A stretch of DNA of 34,745 nucleotides from NCBI GenBank assembly GCA_947453065.1, contig CANGFJ010000006.1, positions 1 to 34,745 of the forward strand. Direction: 5' to 3'. This document shows positions 30,177-34,745 of this stretch, one piece after another (position 1 is the stretch's first letter; each line of letters starts with the position of its first letter). Origin of the DNA: Pseudomonadota bacterium (GTDB taxonomy: Bacteria > Pseudomonadota > Gammaproteobacteria > Steroidobacterales > Steroidobacteraceae). Below the pieces are notes generated by a model. It was not told the origin of the DNA. It worked only from the letters and a program-made list of their open reading frames with translations, and searched no databases. The translations under genes were made by a program, and so were the position numbers.

Positions 30177-30986
30177 ATGTCACGTCCCGACCGTCCTGAT
30201 CCGATCAAAGTACGCAGTGTGTTCCTCTCCGACCTGCATCTGGGTACGCGGGAGTGCCGCGCCGACCGCATCCTCGATTTCCTGCACTCGGTCGACATGG
30301 AACAGCTCTACCTGGTGGGCGATGTGATCGACCTGTGGAGCCTGAGCAAGGGCATCTACTGGCCGCAGTCACACAGCAACGTCCTGCGCACGATCCTTGG
30401 CAAGGCCAAGCAGGGCACACGGGTCATCTATGTGCCGGGAAACCACGACGAGCCGCTGCGTGAGTTCTGCGGCCATTCCTTCGGCAACATTGAGTTTCAC
30501 CGCGAGTATGTGCACGAGACTGCGCGGGGCATGAAGATGCTTGTGCTGCACGGGGATGAGTTCGATGGTGCCGTGAAAGGCATTCGCTGGATCAGTGCGC
30601 TGGGCACGCACCTGTATGACATCAGCCTGCGTGCCGGGTATCGGCTCAATACCGTCCGCAATGCATTGGGCTTTCCGCACTGGTCGCTGGTGACCTGGCT
30701 CAAGGGCCGGGTGGGCAATGCCGTGCGCTATGTCGAGCGCTTCGAGCGTGCCGCGGCGCACGCGGCCCGTCGCAGCGGCCTCGATGGCGTGATCTGCGGG
30801 CACATCCATCGGCCCGAAGTGGCCACGCTGGAGGGCGTGCTCTATTGCAACGACGGGGACTGGGTCGAGCACTGCACGGCGCTGGTAGAGGACCGCAGCG
30901 GTGAGCTGGAGCTGTGGAACTGGGCCCAGCCTGGCCATGCGAGCGAGCACCTGCACGCGAGTCGCGGCCTGCGGGCTGCGGCCTGA
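30177..30986 (+). CDS. metallophosphoesterase, PlcP-like phospholipase C candidate (LpxH superfamily)
   Basis: 269 residues. Di-metal motifs are DLHLG (Asp19, His21), GDVIDLW (48-54), GNHDE (88-92), LHGD (124-127) and GHIHRP (208-213). These proteins are often labelled UDP-2,3-diacylglucosamine diphosphatase, but the YWPQSHSNVLRTILGKAKQG stretch (61-80) and VIYVPGNHDE match PlcP of Sinorhizobium meliloti, a phospholipase C that releases diacylglycerol from phospholipids under phosphate limitation. Its position 21 nt after an Agt-like gene supports that reading: one enzyme makes diacylglycerol, the other glycosylates it. A role as LpxH cannot be excluded without knowing whether another lpxH exists. 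AGGAGAG lies 6 nt before the ATG. Confidence 0.85.
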   Translation: MSRPDRPDPIKVRSVFLSDLHLGTRECRADRILDFLHSVDMEQLYLVGDVIDLWSLSKGIYWPQSHSNVLRTILGKAKQGTRVIYVPGNHDEPLREFCGHSFGNIEFHREYVHETARGMKMLVLHGDEFDGAVKGIRWISALGTHLYDISLRAGYRLNTVRNALGFPHWSLVTWLKGRVGNAVRYVERFERAAAHAARRSGLDGVICGHIHRPEVATLEGVLYCNDGDWVEHCTALVEDRSGELELWNWAQPGHASEHLHASRGLRAAA

Positions 30987-31027
30987 GCTGTCATCAAGCC
31001 GTCGCATAGCGCGGCGACACTGCACAC

Positions 31028-31588
31028 ATGATGAACAGCACAGCAAGGCCCACACGCACCGCAGCGCTGGTCAACCGGCTGGACCAGTCAGAGCTGCGGC
31101 TCTGTCGGCAGTTCAACGCGCTGGTCCAGCAGGCTGGTGCCCGGCGCGTTTTCCAGTGGGCCAGTCGCCTGGGTGATGGCGTGGCCTGGTACGTGTTGAT
31201 TGCGGCACTACCGCTGGTGCATGGTCGCCACGGCGCGCTGGTGGCGTTGCAGATGGCGGTGAGCGGGCTGGCTGGCCTGCTGTTGTACCGCTATCTCAAG
31301 CGCACCTTCGTGCGCGAGCGCCCGTTCATTACCCATGACACGATCACCCGTGCCGGCGTGCCGCTGGATCGATTCAGTTTTCCGTCCGGCCACACGCTGC
31401 ATGCGGTGTGCTTCACCCTGATCGCGGTGTGTGGCTTCCCGTACCTGGCGCCGGTGCTGGTGCCATTCGCGCTGCTGGTCGCCTTGTCGCGGGTCGTTCT
31501 GGGATTGCATTACCCCTCGGATGTGCTGGTGGGTGCCCTGATCGGCACCGGCATGGCCCTGGGTGTGATGGCGGTCCTGCCGGCCTGA
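31028..31588 (+). CDS. PAP2-family membrane phosphatase
   Basis: 186 residues with about five membrane segments. The three phosphatase motifs are KRTFVRERP (91-99), PSGH (119-122, His122 acid) and SRVVLGLHYPSD (154-165, with nucleophile His161). The family removes phosphate from phosphatidic acid, undecaprenyl diphosphate or similar lipids at the outer face of the inner membrane. Following the Agt/PlcP-like pair, a lipid phosphatase yielding diacylglycerol is plausible, as is undecaprenyl diphosphate recycling. Two adjacent ATGs (31028, 31031) could start it; no good ribosome binding site is seen. The 41-nt gap leaves open whether it is in the same operon. Confidence 0.88.
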   Translation: MMNSTARPTRTAALVNRLDQSELRLCRQFNALVQQAGARRVFQWASRLGDGVAWYVLIAALPLVHGRHGALVALQMAVSGLAGLLLYRYLKRTFVRERPFITHDTITRAGVPLDRFSFPSGHTLHAVCFTLIAVCGFPYLAPVLVPFALLVALSRVVLGLHYPSDVLVGALIGTGMALGVMAVLPA

Positions 31589-31631
31589 GGGCCGGGTTCC
31601 AGAACCGTCGTGTCGCCTGTTGCGGACGGGC

Positions 31632-31659
31632 TTCCCACGACTCGCCGCTACGCTAGACT
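31632..31659 (+). promoter_or_regulatory. candidate promoter of the receiver-domain gene
   Basis: TTCCCA (31632-31637), 16 bp, then TAGACT (31654-31659), followed by GCGGACTCAAC. Transcription would start about 31666, some 27 bases before the ATG. This is one of three TAGACT elements with a CTCAA-like sequence just downstream. Confidence 0.4.
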
Positions 31660-31692
31660 GCGGACTCAACCTGTTGCCTGAACGGTGTCTGC

Positions 31693-33063
31693 ATGGCTGC
31701 GAAGCGTGCCCTGGTCGTCGATGATTCCAAGTCGGCCCGCGCCTTCCTCTCCCGCTTGCTGGAGAAGCACCACCTCGATGTGGACACGGCCGAATCGGCC
31801 GAACAGGCCATTGACTACCTGACCCGCCACCGCCCCGACGTGATCTTCATGGATCACCTCATGCCGGGCATGGACGGCTTCCAGGCCGTTCAGGCCATCA
31901 AGAACAACGTGCGTACTGCGACCATTCCCATCCTCATGTACACCTCGCAGGAAGGCGAGCTGTACCTGGGGCAGGCGCGGGCGCTGGGTGCGGTGGGCGT
32001 ACTGCCCAAGCAGATCCGTCCCGCCGATGTCTTCAAGGTGCTGCAGCAGCTGAAGCTGGCCGGTGACGCCCTGGACAGCGACCAGCCGCCAGCCGTGACC
32101 TCGGCCGTCGAGATCCTGCCGCATGAGGCGGCGGGCGACGACATGGGCGACATCACGGCGGAGCTGGCAGAGCTGGTCGTGCAGCCGGCCAAGGACGTCT
32201 ATCGCGGCCACGAGGATACGCGGGCCCTGCACGAGGAAGTGGTCGGCCTGCGCCGGCTGGTGCTGACCAGCCTGGAGAACCAGTCCGATCACATCCTGGA
32301 AGAAGTGCGCGGCATCGTCCGCGACGCGCAGGCCCTGCAGGCCGACTCCGGCGGCAGTGCCCGCGACTGGCGTGGCACGATCTATGGTGTGGCGGCGACC
32401 GTGGTGGCCGTGGTGCTTGCGGCCCTCTGGCTGCGCGGCGAAGTCGAGCGGCGGGCCTTGCAGATGCAGGTCGCGCAGCTGTCGGCCACGCCTGCGTCGC
32501 AGGGCGTCGAGCCGGCTGTCGCCGCGCCGGCTGAGCTGGCGCCATCCGCCACCCTCGCAGAGGGCGGCGCGTCCCGCTCGTCCGTCGTGGTCCCCGCTGG
32601 GCCTGCGGTCTTCGCCGTGCCCTACGGCGAGCTCGCGCTGGCCGGGGCGCGTGTGGATCGCATCCGGTCGGTGCTCGGCCTGCTGGTGCAGAGTGGCTTC
32701 CATGGCGTCGTGGACGTGCAGGCCATTCCTGGGCGCTTCTGCCTTGCGGGGAACCCGTCTGATGGCTATTCGCTGGCTGCCGAGGCGGCTGCGCTGGGCG
32801 CCTGCGAACTCATCGGCAACCCGGCCGAAGAAAGCCTTGGCGCCACCCAGCGCGAGTCGCTGCCGTTCGCCAATATGGTGGCCGAGTTCCGCAAGGTGCA
32901 TGCCGACGCCATCGACCTGCGCCTGATGACCGGCAGCGCCGACCAGGTGGCCCGGCCGTATCCGGATGCGGGCAACAGTGGTCGCGTGGTCACGGCCGGA
33001 GAGTGGAATGCCGCTGCCGCTGCCAACAACCGCGTCGAAGTGCGTTGGCACGCGCCCAATTGA
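31693..33063 (+). CDS. membrane-anchored response-regulator receiver protein with C-terminal extracytoplasmic-like domain
   Basis: 456 residues. A CheY-like receiver spans 5-122, with acidic Asp10 and Asp11, phospho-acceptor Asp54, Thr84 and Lys106. A helical linker (150-215) leads to one hydrophobic segment at 229-247, then an Ala/Pro/Ser-rich stretch (262-305) and a C-terminal domain (306-456) with two cysteines (350 and 371). It ends NNRVEVRW, reminiscent of the last strand of OmpA-like domains but without their full motif. A receiver tied to the membrane with a domain beyond it is unusual. Arginines on both sides of the segment make the topology uncertain. No histidine kinase is adjacent. 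The YheT-like gene overlaps its last codons. Confidence 0.83.
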   Translation: MAAKRALVVDDSKSARAFLSRLLEKHHLDVDTAESAEQAIDYLTRHRPDVIFMDHLMPGMDGFQAVQAIKNNVRTATIPILMYTSQEGELYLGQARALGAVGVLPKQIRPADVFKVLQQLKLAGDALDSDQPPAVTSAVEILPHEAAGDDMGDITAELAELVVQPAKDVYRGHEDTRALHEEVVGLRRLVLTSLENQSDHILEEVRGIVRDAQALQADSGGSARDWRGTIYGVAATVVAVVLAALWLRGEVERRALQMQVAQLSATPASQGVEPAVAAPAELAPSATLAEGGASRSSVVVPAGPAVFAVPYGELALAGARVDRIRSVLGLLVQSGFHGVVDVQAIPGRFCLAGNPSDGYSLAAEAAALGACELIGNPAEESLGATQRESLPFANMVAEFRKVHADAIDLRLMTGSADQVARPYPDAGNSGRVVTAGEWNAAAAANNRVEVRWHAPN

Positions 33064-34052
33064 GGGATTTCGCGCCCGCGCGGTGGCTGCGCAATCGTCA
33101 TTTCCAGTCCATCTACCCCAGCCTGCCGCTGCAAAGCCTGTTTGTCCGCCGCCGCGCTGCGCGTCTGCGTGCTGCCAGCACGGAGCAGCTGCTCGACTGC
33201 GGCGACGGGGTCAGGCTGCAGGCCTTTTACGCCGCGCCGACCCAGCCTGATGGCCGGCTGGTGGTGCTGCTGCATGGCTGGGAAGGCAGTGCCGATGCGC
33301 ACTACATGCTGTCGCTCGGGCAGGACCTCTTCGATGCCGGCGCCGAGGTCGTGCGCCTGAACCTGCGCGACCATGGCGACACGCACCACCTGAACAGCGG
33401 CCTCTTCCATTCCTGCCTGCTGCCCGAGGTGTCGGGCGCGGTGCACGCGATCGCCCGGCAGTATCCGGGCCGCCAGCTGTGGCTGGTTGGCTTCTCCCTC
33501 GGGGGCAATTTCATGCTGCGCGTGGCCTCGCTGCCGGAGGCCGCGGCACTGGGGCTGGCGGGCGTCGTCGCGGTGTCACCGGTGCTCGACCCCGACAGGA
33601 CCTTGCTGGCGCTGGAGCGCGGCTTGCCCCTTTACCGGCGCTATTTCGTGTGGAAGTGGTCGCGCTCGCTGTTGCGCAAGCAGGCGCTGTGGCCCCGGCA
33701 CTATGACTTCGGCGCCTTGCTGCGGCTGGCAGACCTGCGGCGCATGACCGACGAACTGATCGTGCGGTACACGGAGTTCAAACACCTGGACACCTACCTG
33801 GCCGGCTACACGATCACCGGCCAGCGCCTGGCGACTCTGGCCGCCCCCGCTGTGATCCTGACCGCCACAGATGACCCGATCATCCCGGTGGAAGACCTGC
33901 GGCAGCTGGCGCAGGGGCCCAGGTTGAGCGTCCACGTCACCGCACACGGCGGCCATACGGGCTTTCTGGAGCGGCTGGGCCAGGCGTCCTGGGCCAACGC
34001 GTTTGTGCTGGCCACGCTTGCCCGGAACGGGTCGGTCCCGTTGTTAGAATGA
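33060..34052 (+). CDS. YheT-type alpha/beta hydrolase
   Basis: 330 residues from the TTG at 33060. The start of the family pattern, ARWLRNRHFQSIYPSL, is at 7-22. HGWEGS (72-77) is the oxyanion region and GFSLGGN (144-150) carries the nucleophile Ser146. TATDDPIIP supplies the acid Asp and HGGHTGF the catalytic His, as in YheT and eukaryotic ABHD1/3 esterases. The substrate is unknown. The TTG overlaps the TGA of the receiver gene (TTGA). An in-frame GTG at 33003 would add a Cys/Arg-rich stretch unlike the family, so I reject it. No ribosome binding site is visible, so translation may be coupled to the upstream gene. Confidence 0.87.
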   Translation: MRDFAPARWLRNRHFQSIYPSLPLQSLFVRRRAARLRAASTEQLLDCGDGVRLQAFYAAPTQPDGRLVVLLHGWEGSADAHYMLSLGQDLFDAGAEVVRLNLRDHGDTHHLNSGLFHSCLLPEVSGAVHAIARQYPGRQLWLVGFSLGGNFMLRVASLPEAAALGLAGVVAVSPVLDPDRTLLALERGLPLYRRYFVWKWSRSLLRKQALWPRHYDFGALLRLADLRRMTDELIVRYTEFKHLDTYLAGYTITGQRLATLAAPAVILTATDDPIIPVEDLRQLAQGPRLSVHVTAHGGHTGFLERLGQASWANAFVLATLARNGSVPLLE

Positions 34053-34097
34053 ATGTTGCGCAGGCACGGGCCTGCCGTTGTCCCTGAGGAAGTTCCG

Positions 34098-34745
34098 ATG
34101 ACCCATCGTTCCCGTTTGCCGCTGGTTCCCCGTCTGTGTGTGGGGCTCGTGCTCTCATCCCTGGTGCTGGTGGGTTGCAGTCGCGAAGGCACGGACTGGC
34201 GGGCCACGCAGGCCGCCGACACGGTGGCCGCCTATGAGCAGTTCCTCAAGCAGTACCCGGGCAGCACCCATGCCACGGATGCAACGACGCGTGTCGCGCA
34301 GCTGGCCGAGGACGAAGCCTGGCAGCAAGCAACGGGGCAGGACAGTCTGCAGGCCTACCAGCAGTTCGTGGGTCGCTATCCGGAAGGCAAGTGGGCCCAG
34401 GAAGCACGCGTGCGCATCGAGAATTTTGCGTTGGTGACTCCGGCGGCCGATACGCCGGCCACGGTGATGGCCACGATGTCTGGCTCGCCGGCCTCTGCCC
34501 CGGTGCCCCAGGCAGCGCCGGTCGAGAAGCCTGCTGCTGTCGCCAAGCCGGAGCCTGCCGCCAAGCCTGAGCCTGCCGCCAAGGCTGCACCGGAGGCGAA
34601 GGCTCCGCCTGCGGTGGCCGCGGCGCCGGCCAAGAGTCCCGCCGGCTTTGGCGCGCAGCTGGGCGCCTGTTCGACCCAGGCCAAGGCCGAGGCACAGTGG
34701 CAGATCGTGCAGGCGCATAACGCCCTGCAGCTGGGCGCGGCGAAA
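34098..34745 (+). CDS. SPOR-domain lipoprotein (5' part, cut by the window edge)
   Basis: 216 codons are visible and the frame stays open at the end of the window. A lipoprotein signal peptide ends in the lipobox LVGC (Cys27 by count). Two copies of a repeat resembling a TPR-type motif follow (AYEQFLKQYPGSTHA and AYQQFVGRYPEGKWA). A long Ala/Pro/Lys linker leads to GFGAQLGACSTQAKAEAQWQ, the start of a SPOR peptidoglycan-binding domain. Such proteins sit at the cell envelope and often at the septum. The ATG has GAGGA 8 nt upstream. A TAGAAT -10 element (34045-34050), without a clear -35, and a short hairpin (AACGGG, 5 nt, CCCGTT at 34026-34042) lie before it, inside the end of the hydrolase gene. 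Confidence 0.82.
   Translation, partial: MTHRSRLPLVPRLCVGLVLSSLVLVGCSREGTDWRATQAADTVAAYEQFLKQYPGSTHATDATTRVAQLAEDEAWQQATGQDSLQAYQQFVGRYPEGKWAQEARVRIENFALVTPAADTPATVMATMSGSPASAPVPQAAPVEKPAAVAKPEPAAKPEPAAKAAPEAKAPPAVAAAPAKSPAGFGAQLGACSTQAKAEAQWQIVQAHNALQLGAAK
34545..34580 (+). repeat. 18-bp tandem duplication in the lipoprotein linker
   Basis: Two in-frame 18-bp copies, AAGCCGGAGCCTGCCGCC and AAGCCTGAGCCTGCCGCC, differ at one base and encode KPEPAA twice. They lie in the Ala/Pro/Lys-rich linker before the SPOR domain and probably vary in number between strains. Confidence 0.7.

Noticed and set aside
30177-30986. Plain LpxH annotation for the metallophosphoesterase
   Set aside because: The YWPQSH and VPGNHDE segments and the neighbouring Agt-like gene fit PlcP better; LpxH has GNRDF at the equivalent position in Escherichia coli.
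1-34745. tRNA, rRNA, CRISPR arrays, insertion sequences, prophage genes or riboswitches
   Set aside because: None was seen by reading; all gaps between genes are under 130 bp and hold only promoter-like or hairpin sequence.

Overview
This is about 34.7 kb of GC-rich chromosomal DNA that is almost fully coding. The gene set (TamA-TamB, ArgR, an FlhC-like protein, YadG/YadH-, YfeH- and YheT-like proteins, NudC, proteobacterial Psd) suggests a gammaproteobacterium, perhaps of the Xanthomonadales/Nevskiales type; the species cannot be fixed by reading alone. I saw no tRNA, rRNA, CRISPR array, insertion sequence or phage gene.

Positions 1-8.7 kb: a minus-strand arginine operon, in transcription order argR, argG, an unrecognised P-loop protein, argC, argD, an acylornithine-type carbamoyltransferase (argF'), argB, argH, then a small membrane protein. 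Gaps are 14 nt or less throughout. Two ArgR-box-like sites, 21 bp apart, lie in the argR promoter region. The pathway as drawn needs an N-acylglutamate synthase and a deacylase. Neither is here, ArgB lacks a fused acetyltransferase domain, and the P-loop protein is the only unassigned member of the operon.

Positions 8.7-18.1 kb: a 24% GC promoter strip, a lone AAA-type ATPase, then a minus-strand operon nudC-tamA-tamB-membrane protein, and an FlhC-like regulator. The regulator faces a divergent gene of unknown function across a perfect 8-bp inverted repeat.

Positions 18.2-25.9 kb: an outer-membrane barrel protein, a glyoxalase-fold protein and an FAD-linked 2-hydroxyacid dehydrogenase (plus strand). 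These face a minus-strand pair, a YfeH-type transporter plus an HD-domain protein with PhnZ/MIOX-like metal ligands. A YadG/YadH-type ABC exporter and pyrF follow on the plus strand.

Positions 25.9-31.6 kb: a lipid-metabolism neighbourhood with psd, a membrane-anchored class III aminotransferase, a DUF962/Mpo1-like membrane protein, a GT4 glycosyltransferase and metallophosphoesterase pair resembling Agt-PlcP of phosphate-starvation lipid remodelling, and a PAP2 phosphatase. A Pho-box-like direct repeat precedes the glycosyltransferase.

Positions 31.7-34.7 kb: a response-regulator receiver domain fused to a membrane segment and a C-terminal domain, a YheT-type hydrolase overlapping it, and the start of a SPOR-domain lipoprotein cut by the window edge.
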